Assembly (NCBI GenBank): GCA_009617715.1
Contig: VTFK01000094.1
Location: 682,001-746,000, forward strand
Length of the DNA: 64,000 nucleotides
Direction of reading: 5' to 3'
Source: Plectrocnemia conspersa
Lineage: Eukaryota > Arthropoda > Insecta > Trichoptera > Polycentropodidae
Position 1 is the stretch's first letter. Each line of letters opens with the position of its first letter. Made by a program: the position numbers and the translations under genes. Under the pieces are notes generated by a model. It was not told the DNA's origin. It worked only from the letters and a program-made list of their open reading frames with translations, and ran no database searches. Shown in pieces: positions 1-9,416 of the stretch.

Positions 1-926
1 ACTGATAGGCGCTAATAAAATTTAATGTTGCTCTAAACTGTCGTTAAAACTTAATTAAATATATAGTTGCGAGACGTCCATTTGTTGTTTAGACCCAACC
101 CTAAAATAAACTAATTAACCAAATCCAACTTGATCTAATGAAAGTTCTAAAACAATAGTGAGTTTAAGAACTTTCATCGAGCTATGTTAAATGTACATAA
201 TTATAATAATAAATAAGTGATCTTTAGTCAGCGCGCACTCATTCAACTATCCAAAATGTTAGCATTTAAATTTAATATTTCAATATTTTACTAAAAAAAT
301 TAGAGAAACCATAATTTACAAAAAATAAAAAATCAAGTTCGATCATCAACTCATCACCATCAAAATCACCATTGTTATTAATTCGAGGTTTGTTCTATTT
401 AAATATTAAAATGTATTTATTTAAACATCATACTACACTTCGTTTCTTTTAACAGAGTCACTTTGAGGTCTATCCATCTCGTCATTATTCATAAGTGAAA
501 ATGAAATAACAACTTTGGGTTTGATGTGGATATGCGTTCGATATACTTATCATTACTCCTTTCTATATTTTTGCCAAATTTAGAGAATTAAGAAATGTTA
601 CTATCTTTTCTTATGTTTTAATAGGGAAAGTTCAAAGTTGGAATCAAAGATATTTTTGTCATTTTTCTTTAACATTCTTGAATAATATGCTTTAAATATA
701 TTTATAAATTGAACTTTAGTCTTAAAAGTTTTACTCAGTCCAGTTCCAAGTCTATTTTCCCCCCAATTACACATATATTTTTTTAATTATAACAGATATT
801 TTTTTCTTTTGTGTTATCTTTACATTATTTCATTATAACCTACTTTATTTATGACAAAGAAGACAAAAGTTAAGTAATAGTTAAAAAACGACACATTCAA
901 TTTGTTCTAGTCGTTGCTTCTTTTAC
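1..926. other. AT-rich left flank, no gene seen
   Basis: No open frame of note and no repeat structure that I could define. The sequence is dominated by A/T runs. Nothing here can be assigned a role. Confidence 0.5.
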
Positions 927-929
927 ACA

Positions 930-1213
930 AAGGGTTCTAAGGCCCCCGAAAATTGACGATAGAGTTTTAATGGAGCATGAGGACGGCTCTGTTTTTGTAT
1001 ACGATACTCATAAAGATACACAAAGTCTGACGACAAAACTAAACACAGAACTCGCATAATTTTGATTTTGTCGTTTTTTTAAAAGAATGAATTTTTGCTA
1101 TATGAATTGTAATTTCACAATATGTGATAAAAATAATATCTGTTTTTTAATAAATCTTTATTTGCGGGGCCCTACGCGAATGAATCGACTGCGTATGCTT
1201 AGAGCCGGCCCTG
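930..1213. mobile_element. Possible hAT-like MITE or transposon remnant
   Basis: The right end (1163-1213) reads, on the minus strand, CAGGGCCGGCTCTAAGCATA, then a GC-rich stretch ending in GGGCCCCG. That is the typical look of a hAT-type terminal inverted repeat. The left end (930-949, AAGGGTTCTAAGGCCCCCGA) resembles it only loosely. The ~280-bp size and GC-rich ends inside AT-rich DNA fit a decayed non-autonomous element. No 8-bp target duplication could be confirmed. Confidence 0.4.
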
Positions 1214-2089
1214 TCTGCTTATATAGGGCATATTGAGCTTTTGTAGACATGATAATTGCCGTTGTCTTAATCAAATATCAATAAAACTTTTTTGAAAAAA
1301 TTGCTTTTATAAATATACGTATGACGAGAGAATTTAATTGAACACGAAATTCGCATGTTGATTCATCCCCATATCACGTTTACATATATCTATAAAAACA
1401 CTAAAAACTTAGTTCTACATTAAAAGTGTAATCACGATCTTCAAAAAAAAAATACAGAAACATGATGTACTTATGTTTTGAGATAAACGAAAAGCGATAG
1501 CTCAGGACGGAAAATTATTGTAGGTTTGCTTGTTAAGCTCAGACAAAAATTGTCCTTAAAAAACGCCGGTTTTATGCAAGTATTCCTCACAAATAGAAAG
1601 ATACTGCGCAAACAATACTGTCAATAATACTGAGATCAAGTAATGTAGTCAAGTGAATGTGCTTATATTATATAAAGAAAGGTGTGTATTAAGAATAATC
1701 GTTTATATACACTAGAAAAAATATGATATTAATAAATGAAATTATAAATTTTATAAGTATTTTAAAAGAAACTCAAGCCTGTTTTTCTTCTGCGGCTGGA
1801 TCCATGGCCAGAGTCAAAGATGTCCCCCCTCCTCCTATCACAGAGGCCGTACACATTTGTGGCTATTTCAAAAACAAAAATAGTGAAATTCAGTTTGAAA
1901 AATCACAATGAAAATATTCATTTATTTATTTTAAAAATAATAATAAAGCATATTTTTTAATAATTGATAAGGACTACTTTGAAGAGGAAAATAACTATAT
2001 TTAAAATAAATCTATCCTTTTTGCTAAAAATAAAATTGTACCAAATTTTTAATCTCTCTTTTTTCAAAGGCAAAGAACTTTCGAGAAAT
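1214..2089. other. Intergenic DNA left of nudC with one short open frame
   Basis: Mostly AT-rich and featureless. The exception is a GC-richer patch at about 1773-1875. On the minus strand it carries a 27-codon ATG frame (1856 to 1773, beginning MCTASVIGGGG and ending EEKQA). An alternative frame is open behind a possible acceptor near 1870. No product can be named; it may be an exon end or a transposon remnant. Confidence 0.3.
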
Positions 2090-2216
2090 TTTGCCGAGTG
2101 GCAACACTGTTGACGTAGGGCAACGTTATTGTTTTGCTGGCGCGGTCTATCGTGTGACAGAACGACTTCTCGCACTTAGCTTCTTGTGAATAACTAAAGT
2201 CGTGGTGAATAACAAA
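2090..2216 (+). promoter_or_regulatory. Probable nudC promoter and 5' UTR
   Basis: This GC-richer stretch lies directly before the nudC start codon. It has no TATA box close to the start. GGCAACACTG-like and TGTGACAG-like elements resemble motifs of TATA-less insect housekeeping promoters. The start context AACAAAATGG is a good insect translation start. Boundaries are estimates; the transcription start cannot be read from sequence. Confidence 0.4.
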
Positions 2217-2291
2217 ATGGCGGACAATGAAGAAAAGTTCGACAGCATGTTGTTGGCGATGGCCCAGCAGCATCCTGGAGGCGTCAAAGAG
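2217..2291 (+). CDS. nudC: nudC, coding exon 1 (nuclear migration protein NudC)
   Basis: NudC is a cytoplasmic co-chaperone that works with Hsp90 and with the dynein/LIS1 pathway in nuclear positioning and mitosis. This exon gives 25 residues starting MADNEEKFDSMLLAMAQQHP and ending GGVKE. That matches the conserved NudC N-terminus, where animal proteins have FDxMLLAMAQQHxGGVxE. The ATG is preceded by CAAA and is the first in frame; the exon ends in phase 0 at GAG|GTATTG. Exons 2-4 continue the frame without stops, giving 174 codons in all. Full-length animal NudC is about 330 residues with a central CS domain, so only the N-terminal half is present here (see findings). The recognition of the N-terminal half is firm; whether the gene is functional is not known. 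Confidence 0.9.
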
Positions 2292-2942
2292 GTATTGCAC
2301 AAAACATAACCTATGCATATGATCGCGTTACCATGGCGATAACATGCTACACTTTTATAGAGCCACGTTTTTAAAAATTGCTATTTTCTAAATATACTGC
2401 GGACTATCATATAAAAATGGAATTAATCCTTATAAAAATAACGACGATTAACTTTATTGTACAATGAAGTTGGTACAATACTAAGATTATCACTTAGTCA
2501 TTGTTTCTTGTATTTGAAAATTAACCGACGAAATGTTCACCTGCTGGTACATTCACGGACCCCGCAATTCGTCAAACGGAAAGTTCACCGATTCTACAAT
2601 TGATCGCTGATGATTTATAAAATGTAATCCTTATTAAATTATCATGAGAGAAATTTAATGTTTTGGCTTTACCAATTCGTTGAATAGAATTTTCTCAAAA
2701 GATGGATGATTTACAGCACTGTGTATGCATAATTCTGTGGATTTTTTAAACTGTCTAATTCATTAAAACTGATAAAGTGTCCTTGAAAAAAGGATTAATA
2801 TATATTCTGTGAACCTGGGAATACGTAGAATTAAAAAAGTATTTCCTATTTAATAATGAAATACATTACACTACTTTTCAATATAACATATTACATTAAA
2901 TTAAAGTTATTAAAAAATAAGAGTGGAAATAATTCATTTCTA

Positions 2943-3028
2943 TCTCTATATAATTAAATATTTAATTTACCTAAATTTATAAATAAATCTCTATATAATT
3001 AAATATTTAATTTACCTAAATTTATAAA
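2943..3028. repeat. 45-bp tandem duplication
   Basis: The unit starting TCTCTATATAATTAAATATT at 2943 is repeated almost exactly from 2988, giving about 1.9 copies. It lies in intron 1 of nudC. The near identity suggests a recent local duplication; no function is implied. Confidence 0.85.
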
Positions 3029-3237
3029 AAAAACAAGAGAGCAATCGCTTAAAGATTTCTTAAAGAAAAATAATTTGCAAATATATGTTGTAATAAATAA
3101 TATTTAAATTAAACCAAAATACAATTGAATAAATAAATAAATATGTACGTGAATACAATAATAAATATAAAAAAAAAATTCAAAATAAAATACATATTTA
3201 TTTAATATATAAAAAAATGTAAATATCTCGAATAGCA

Positions 3238-3365
3238 AGTAATCCATAACATTTTTAATGGATTGTAGTCTAGGGTATTTGCTTTGATGTAAATAACATA
3301 TTTTCTGTACATTTTTTTTAATAATACATCAATATTTAAATAATAATCTAAAATGCTCAACAACC
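3238..3365. repeat. Diverged fragment shared with the 19.2-kb element
   Basis: The run from GGTATTTGCTTTGATG through ATACATCAATAT, AATCTAAAA and GCTCAACAACCAAA parallels 19209-19311, with indels. It looks like a decayed copy of the same TTAA-flanked family. Ends are not definable by eye. Confidence 0.45.
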
Positions 3366-4614
3366 AAACAGTTATATCCTTGTATCATATATGATTTCAC
3401 ATTGTCATTCTGAGTAAGAGCTTCACATGGTTTTTGTCGCTCGAATATTGTAGCAGAAGTATTGCTCCTTTTGTGTTGTCACTCAATATTGTTTTAAAAA
3501 TTATCAATGTGATCTCCGTCCTGCATTGGTGAATGTAAGTGGAGGTAAAAATATTCAGTGTAGATAAATATGATAACCATCTTTAAAAAAATATATAGAA
3601 AATAATAAAGATTTAAATAAAAAATTCAGCTCTTACTATTATATATTACAATATAACAAAGTTGGTTGTTTTGTTTAACATATAGGACATAGAAAAGCGG
3701 AGTAAATGAAATTGGTTCTTGCGTGTGGCATTGTGAGTTTAAACTATAATGCTCAAAATGAGGAAACAATGATGTATGTTCTTTCGTATGTGACGTCTGT
3801 ATGGAGAAAAAAATGACAAATTCACTTAATTGTTTGTAAGAGATTTATTTTTAGTTAATTATATGCAGATAGAGAATCTTTGGATATGTAATAGAGTACA
3901 TAATATTATAAGATTGACAAGTCATAATGTGAAAGTTAAACATTTTTATTTTGAATAATATGCCCAAAGTAAATTTTAATATTATTTATTAACATTAACT
4001 CTTTCACCGCGTTTGACGACTCTATGCGTCATGGCGAACAAGCCCAGTCGTGGATGACGGATTCAGGCGTCATCAATTTGCTTAATATATATTAGGGTTG
4101 AAAATTGCTTAAACGGAATATTAAAATCTTTTACTAACGACATCTCTTGATGTCTACTTAAAAACATTTGTAGATGTATTAAAAATAAATAATTTTTAAA
4201 GAAATATTGATGCTTCCAATTCTCACCACCGCAACGATGCCATCGATTTGTCATAGAATTTATGGAGTGTGCGAGTAAATCCCCGTCTTTTTTATGGCAG
4301 AATGTTTTACAATTTACACCAAAAACTGTACTGTCTACACATATTCTAACTTTTATGGCTTAAAAAATACTCGAATATATTTTATGAAGTAACAGGATAA
4401 GTTTAAAAACTCATTTCTTAATTCAATAAAAACAGCACTGCACACAGATATTTATAAACGCAGCCAAAGCTTAATATTTCATTTAAAACCTATGAACATC
4501 CAGCACTCTCGCACATAAAAGATGCAGGTGTATCGATTATTTAAAATTCGTTTAGAAACTAACTTGATTGTTCTTGACAAAAAAATCAAACCCTAAACTT
4601 TCGTTTATGATATA

Positions 4615-4817
4615 CAGTAGACCCCCCCCCCCCAATAACACGGTAAATTGGGTGTGTGTAGTTGGGGACTTGAAAATACTAATACAATTTTTTGCAATAA
4701 GTATATACAAATCAGGCGCGTGTGGTGAGATATCCTCCCTTTGGCTCGCTCACACGTAAAGTAACAGGCATTCAAATAGCACGTCCTTAATTTACCGTGT
4801 TATTGGGAGGTCTACTG
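4615..4817. mobile_element. pogo/Tigger-like MITE with TA target duplication
   Basis: A 203-bp element bounded by CAGTAGACC at 4615 and GGTCTACTG at 4817. The two ends are inverted copies of about 29 bp. Both run into CCAATAACACGGTAAATT when read inward. TA flanks both ends. CAG termini with TA duplications are characteristic of the pogo branch of Tc1/mariner elements. The left repeat carries a run of 12 C residues where the right one has only three, so the left end has expanded. There is no coding capacity. Confidence 0.85.
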
Positions 4818-5200
4818 TACATGTGTTTATATATCTATGAACAAAATATATTTAAATGCAGAATAAATTTAGCCATGTTTAAAACCATTCGCCAACTTTA
4901 TGCATTATACACAGAACTGTATATTTATTAATGGGATAACATATTTATTATTATCAAACATTAAAATCACTAATTTTTTAATGGGAGAATTTGTGGGATA
5001 TTTTGTTTTTATGAAGTTTTTAGGAACTAAATATTTCGCAATATACTAATTTTTTTTTAAAATTAGTGATTGCAATTTTCTATAATTGTACAAAACTATA
5101 ATTTAATAAAGAATTATTATAAAAAATACTATCAAAATTTGTATTTCACTTTATTAAATGTTATAATAAATTATAATAAAATATTTATTTTTGTTTTTAG

Positions 5201-5278
5201 CTACTCGATACAATTGTAAGTTTTCTCGGCAGGAAAACTGATTTCTTTACTGGAGGTGAACCTGGTATATGGGAAACA
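5201..5278 (+). CDS. nudC: nudC, coding exon 2
   Basis: Twenty-six codons, LLDTIVSFLGRKTDFFTGGE then PGIWET. The segment FLxRKTDFFxGGE is one of the most conserved stretches of the NudC N-terminal domain. The acceptor is TTGTTTTTAG and the donor ACA|GTATGT; both ends are phase 0. It follows intron 1 after 2.9 kb and precedes exon 3 by 81 bp. Confidence 0.92.
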
Positions 5279-5359
5279 GTATGTATTTACACAAATTTTA
5301 GTTTCATTAATGTGTATATGTATATATATATTAATATATGTATTTTATATTTACAACAG

Positions 5360-5594
5360 GCAGTGATGGATGCTTTTCGTAAACAAGAAAAGAAATGCCG
5401 CGAAGAATATGAATCAAAGCAAAAAGAAAAGGAAGCGACCGATAAGCGCATGAAGGAGATCGCAGAGAAAAAGAGATTAGAGAGGGAAGCTGAAGAGGCA
5501 GCAAAGATAGAACAACCAAAACTATTCGAGGTCAATGACGAGGAAGCAGATCAATATTTAAAAGAAATTGATGAAGTAACAAAGAACCCGTTAG
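5360..5594 (+). CDS. nudC: nudC, coding exon 3 (coiled-coil region)
   Basis: Encodes 78 codons plus one base. It starts AVMDAFRKQEKKCREEYESK and continues as a very Lys/Glu-rich stretch (for example KRLEREAEEAAKIEQPK), then LFEVNDEEADQYLKEIDEV. This is the charged coiled-coil/linker region found between the N-terminal domain and the CS domain of NudC. That region supports dimerisation in known family members. The acceptor is TTACAACAG and the donor TTAG|GTAAAA, phase 1. No stops or frameshifts were seen. Confidence 0.9.
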
Positions 5595-5659
5595 GTAAAA
5601 ATTAAATTTTAACTTTGTATTTATCAAAAAGTATATTATTCCGATTTTATATTTTATAG

Positions 5660-5793
5660 ATGAAACACCAGAAGTCGAAGAAAAGGAAACTGAGGAAGAG
5701 GATCCTAAAGAAAAGGACAAAATTAAACCAAATGCTGGAAACGGTGCTGACCTTCCTAACTACAAATGGACCCAGACTTTGGATGAAATCGAG
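5660..5793 (+). CDS. nudC: nudC, coding exon 4 (last visible exon)
   Basis: Completes codon G|AT and gives an acidic segment ([20 protein letters not shown]). It is followed by [18 protein letters not shown], the invariant lead-in to the NudC CS domain ([14 protein letters not shown]). The donor GAG|GTATGT is intact, phase 0, so the gene is built to splice onward. The next exon should encode the CS beta-sandwich and then the conserved KMEWW...MDFSK C-terminus. I could not find either before the convergent gene at 7.8 kb. Reading through the donor would add about 43 low-complexity residues before a stop. Confidence 0.9.
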
Positions 5794-7789
5794 GTATGTG
5801 TTTATATTATTGATTCGCAAAAATTAAGAACTTATCTTTTCAAATCAATCATTTTTATAGAAATAATATACAAATATATTTTCATGATTATTGAAATAAA
5901 TTTGTTTATTTTTCTGTAAATTCTAATAAATTTAGTTCTCCTTATTTTATAAAAAAAAATATTTCCCAGTTAATCATTATCTCAATCCATTGGTCCATAC
6001 AATTACTTTATGCTGGTAAAAAATCTCAGCTCAGAATCATTTAGTTCTAAAATGGATTATTAATTATTTTAGCGAGTATATGAACCATTTTCTTAATCAA
6101 TATCAATTGATTTTTTTTTTGTAAATTGTTAATAATGATATGTTTAACTAGAGTACGCTCGGGATAAGGATGCCGGTTTGTTATTGTGTGCGTGTACATG
6201 TATATGAGAGGGAGAAGCAATGTAACGTGTACTTCGTTTTCTCGCTTTCTCTCTTAAGGACAGTCGCTGATTCGTCAACGCTGGTATTCGTCATTAAAAT
6301 GCAGTGTGGCACAGAAGTTCGATCTTCTCTAGTGATTTATTTTAAATAATTTTGTGTTGATATTGGTTTAACCCAGATATGCCCACTGTCCCATGGGTAG
6401 GTCACTAAACTCGTGCCACTGTTTTTTATTTATAAATGAAATTTTAAGAGAACAAAATTTCTTGGGCATATCTGGGTTAATTGATATCAAGGCTTCAAAT
6501 ATTTACTGTAAGTTATTCGTTCTCTTACCCGTGGATTAAAATATTTTAATTATTTTTCCATTAATCCGTACGTTGTTGGTTTTTTTACACTATTCTCTGT
6601 ACGGCTTAAAAAAGTTATTATTCTTATCGTTGCGCCAATGATAATTTTTTAATTTATTCAATGGATTCTAATGATTTAATAGAGTCGTCGAGCCATTAAA
6701 CAATCTGCGAATAATTTCTTTCCCCATTTTATATCTTTTTGCTTTTGAAGAATAGCTAAAGACTTCATTCTTTTTTTGCCTAGTGAAAGATTTTGAATTT
6801 TGCAAATATTTAATTAATGACATCAATGTCTGGTTTCTTCGATTATATAATATATTTTTAATTATCCGCTGAAATTTCCAACTTAGCTCAGATGTATGTA
6901 TGTTAAATAAACATATATTTTCTTTTAAAATAAAAAAATTAAATATTCTGAGCGAAATTTTTTTGAGCCACACAGTTCATGCACACAATAACAAACCTGA
7001 ATCCTCCCCAGCGTATTCTATATATTTTAAAACATGTTTACAAACTTCAATCTTCAATAGTAAACTAGGATATTGCTTTTATTCCAAAACTGAGAATTCC
7101 ATTGTCATTTAGGAGTATTGTACATTTATTTGCTACATATAATATAGTTTGAAAAATTCTTCAAATTATTTTTTGTAGATTTAACTGGTTTTTAGAATAT
7201 ATTACTAATATGAGAAGAAAAATGTATTTCATAAATTAATTTATTTAATTGTTTCTATAAATTTTGGTAGTAAATTAAATTTTTTATGATTTTACTTCAA
7301 TATAAATATACAGTATATTTTTGAAAATTCTTTATTCGTTGTATATATCACAGTTATATAACAATTGCATTACATTATTATTTCATCGATAATAATGAAA
7401 TTAAAACAATGTACGATTGAGCGCTTTCACACTTAACTATATATAAATAGGTTAGTTAGTAATACTTAATAGTTTAGTAAAAATAATATAATTATTCTAA
7501 TATTGATGGAAACGCAGTAATTAACGATCTGAAGTCACTAATTATGATTCGTCGATTTAAAGGTAAAACTCACTTTTGGTCAATTTTTTATTTATTACTA
7601 TTATCTTCACTTTTTCTCAAATATCTTTCAGAAGAGAAGCTCATTATGTGCATAGTTATCACGCAATATTAACTATCTACATTCAACATTTTAAGTTTAA
7701 AAAATATATTTAAACCTTATTCCATAGACGAAATTGTTACATTATGAGTTTTACCTTTTAACCTAAGATATTATTATAAATAACGATAA
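5794..7789. other. Region between nudC exon 4 and the convergent gene
   Basis: AT-rich sequence with one MITE (6372-6476). A slightly GC-richer patch at 6150-6320 contains a long TGTGCGTGTACATG-type run. No frame resembling the NudC CS domain or C-terminus was found on the + strand. The longest open frames are AT-driven and have no family features. Confidence 0.6.
6372..6476. mobile_element. piggyBac-type MITE with TTAA duplications
   Basis: A 105-bp element whose ends are CCCAGATATGCCCA and TGGGCATATCTGGG, perfect 14-bp inverted repeats. Each is flanked by TTAA (6368-6371 and 6477-6480). TTAA target duplication and CCC/GGG termini are the hallmarks of piggyBac-superfamily transposition. It is non-coding and must have been moved in trans. 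It sits where the missing nudC 3' exons would be expected. Confidence 0.88.
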
Positions 7790-7795
7790 TTTATT
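7790..7795 (-). terminator. Polyadenylation signal AATAAA of the minus-strand gene
   Basis: AATAAA on the minus strand 41 bp beyond the stop codon of the spliced terminal exon. The spacing and position support the model in which the last exon is 7876-7836. Confidence 0.55.
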
Positions 7796-7835
7796 CGTAG
7801 TCTGTTTTAAAATGATTCGTTTAAATTAATTTCGT

Positions 7836-7876
7836 TTATGAAAATCTCGATGAACCCATCTCTCTTCTTTGACGCA
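7836..7876 (-). CDS. Candidate terminal exon of the unidentified membrane protein gene
   Basis: The acceptor TTGTTTCAG is followed by TGCGTCAAAG. Joined to the phase-1 end of the preceding exon, it gives the tail MRQRREMGSSRFS and then TAA. The intron would be 77 bp (7953-7877), with donor AAA|GTGAGT. Both splice sites are strong and the polyA signal follows closely. The resulting juxtamembrane tail is basic (RQRR). If the intron is retained, the protein instead ends SECSI seven residues after the hydrophobic helix. Confidence 0.55.
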
Positions 7877-7953
7877 CTGAAACAATTTAAAGTTAAGATT
7901 AATATATTTTTTAATTGTTTGTAGTATTATGGTTCATTAAATACTGCACTCAC

Positions 7954-8401
7954 TTTCAACGTAACAAATTGCTGCTAATATACCCGCAGTAAACAAGATT
8001 GTCATTGTCACAATGAGAACAGTTATCTGATGTGAACTCTTGCAACACCACATTTGATTCTCACTCTTCATGCTCTTGTGTCTTGTGAAACCGTTAACGA
8101 CTGTGAAATGGGTTGAGCTCGCCACAGACTCTGTCTCTTGCTTATCGTCTATTCTTTGGTTTATAGCTGAACCCAGCTTGACGTTCTTCCAGAACGGATC
8201 CGAGTGACTCACGTTGTCGATTTGCTCCTCGCTCTCGTTACTAGAGTACGAAGGGTTTCCAGTCGAATGCACAAATGCCGTCAAGTTGTTTTGATAGTTG
8301 CTCCCTCCTTTGCTGGCGGCGCTCTGTCTCAACGGTGAATTGAGAGTGTTCATTTTGGACAGATTCGCAGCGTTCAAGAGTAGCGAACCTGATGATGCAC
8401 T
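7954..8401 (-). CDS. Unidentified single-pass membrane protein, Ser/Asn-rich exon with hydrophobic helix
   Basis: I do not recognise this protein. The exon starts after TTATTTCAG in phase 0 (SASSGSLLLNAANLSKMNTL) and encodes 149 codons plus one base. It is polar and Ser/Asn/Gln-rich, with acidic patches (SSNESEEQIDNVSHSDPFW). Near the end are a basic stretch (GFTRHKSMKSENQ), then WCCKSSH and a hydrophobic segment of about 24 residues (QITVLIVTMTILFTAGILAA and on to ICYV). No signal peptide or long second domain follows. That suggests a tail-anchored or type II protein with most of its mass in the cytoplasm, possibly palmitoylated at the Cys pair. An unspliced reading continues to a TAA at 7937. 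Confidence 0.75.
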
Positions 8402-8479
8402 CTGAAATAATTTTTAATTAATATAGATACGTGTTAATAGGTATATGTATGTATGTACAATATAAGCAATTGTTTTTAC

Positions 8480-8644
8480 CTGTGTGCTATGATTACTCGC
8501 CGATCCCTGGCTAGAAGCGCTACCACGCGATTTTGTCGGAGATGATTCCCGTGATACTCTGCCATTGGATTCATTGCTAATTAGACTGCAAGATAGTGAT
8601 GGTCTAGGTATCGCCCAGCGAGTGCCTAATATCTCATTCTCCAA
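8480..8644 (-). CDS. Unidentified membrane protein, upstream body exon
   Basis: Fifty-five codons between a TTTTTTTTATAG acceptor and a CAG|GTAAAA donor, phase 0 at both ends. It starts LENEILGTRWAIPRPSLSCS, followed by a Ser-rich basic stretch (RVSRESSPTKSRGSASSQGS) that looks like a phosphorylated, disordered cytoplasmic region. It joins the exon at 8401 across a 78-bp intron. There is no in-frame ATG at its start, so the N-terminus must come from an upstream exon on the minus strand. Four candidates are listed separately. Confidence 0.75.
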
Positions 8645-9253
8645 CTATAAAAAAAATATTGTTCTGTTATTTACAAAATTTGGCAAACGTTGGCATCGAA
8701 AGAGCTAGGAATTACACACGGTATTTCATTTATTTGACACTACAATGGAACTCTGCACAAAAGTGTGCCAGTGCTCCAATTGTCATAGGAGCATGAAGCT
8801 ATGTGTGTGCTTGTATAAAAAGCAAAACAATTCTAACATAAAAGAAACTTACATAAGTTTCATAATGGTATTATATAATTTGTTTTCTGTTTTGTTGTGA
8901 ATCGAAGGCATGAGAATCTGCTTCTTTATTATGAAACAATGTCGAAGTTTAGATCTATTAAAAGTTCACACGTTGTCGATTTTTTATTCCATGCTGTGTG
9001 ACGAAGTTCATATGTGTATAAGAATTCGGTGTTCTGTAGAATGTTTATTTGAGAAGACATATTTTATTCATATAAAACATAAGAAAAAAAAAGTAATACT
9101 ATAATGCTTGTATGAGCGGAGTAGGACGTTCTGAAACGATACAAATTCTTTAACTGTTTATTCTCGATTGAATCAGCTACTGTATGAAGACATAAAGACT
9201 ACATATAAATATAATAGCCTCGTTTAATTTATCAAGGCATTCATTTCATTCAC
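8645..9253. other. Intron sequence upstream of the body exons
   Basis: AT-rich, with no second coding signal. Open frames on the + strand (for example near 8910-9104) have AT-driven composition and no family features. Confidence 0.4.
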
Positions 9254-9299
9254 CTCTGGTATAGAGTCGCTTAATTCGTGTGATTGGCAGACACTTTGG
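9254..9299 (-). CDS. Candidate 46-bp linking exon (low confidence)
   Basis: On the minus strand, AATAG is followed by CCAAAGTGTCTGCC and the segment ends CCAGAG|GTGAATG. If entered with two bases carried over, it reads (S)QSVCQSHELSDSIPE and leaves in phase 0 into LENEILGTRW. The only first exon that supplies two bases is the one at 59.5 kb, so the phases fit. The acceptor lacks a close polypyrimidine tract, and 46 bp is too short for the open frame to mean much. Confidence 0.3.
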
Positions 9300-9369
9300 C
9301 TATTCCGTGTTATGGGATCACAATAATAATGAAGATATAGAAAAATATATAATTATAATAAACACCTAT

Positions 9370-9416
9370 ATTTGTTTTACATATACCACATTTTATGTGG
9401 TATATGTAAAACAAAT
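9370..9416. repeat. Perfect 22-bp hairpin with 3-base loop
   Basis: Two perfectly complementary 22-bp arms (9370-9391 and 9395-9416), built around TTTGTTTTACATATACC, are separated by TTT. The loop is too short for a usual microRNA precursor. It may be a collapsed foldback element or a palindrome formed by template switching. Confidence 0.85.

Larger units (their letters stand above)
2292..5200 (+). other. nudC intron 1
   Basis: A long AT-rich intron of 2.9 kb between GTATTG and a TTTTTAG acceptor. It contains a 45-bp tandem repeat (2943-3028), a pogo-like MITE (4615-4817) and two weaker remnants. One at 3238-3365 resembles part of the element at 19134-19311. The other begins TTAACTCTTTCACCGCG at 3995. 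No other coding signal was seen. Confidence 0.75.

Noticed and set aside
9370..9416. microRNA precursor
   Set aside because: Perfect pairing with a 3-base loop is unlike a normal precursor, and neither arm resembles a microRNA that I know.
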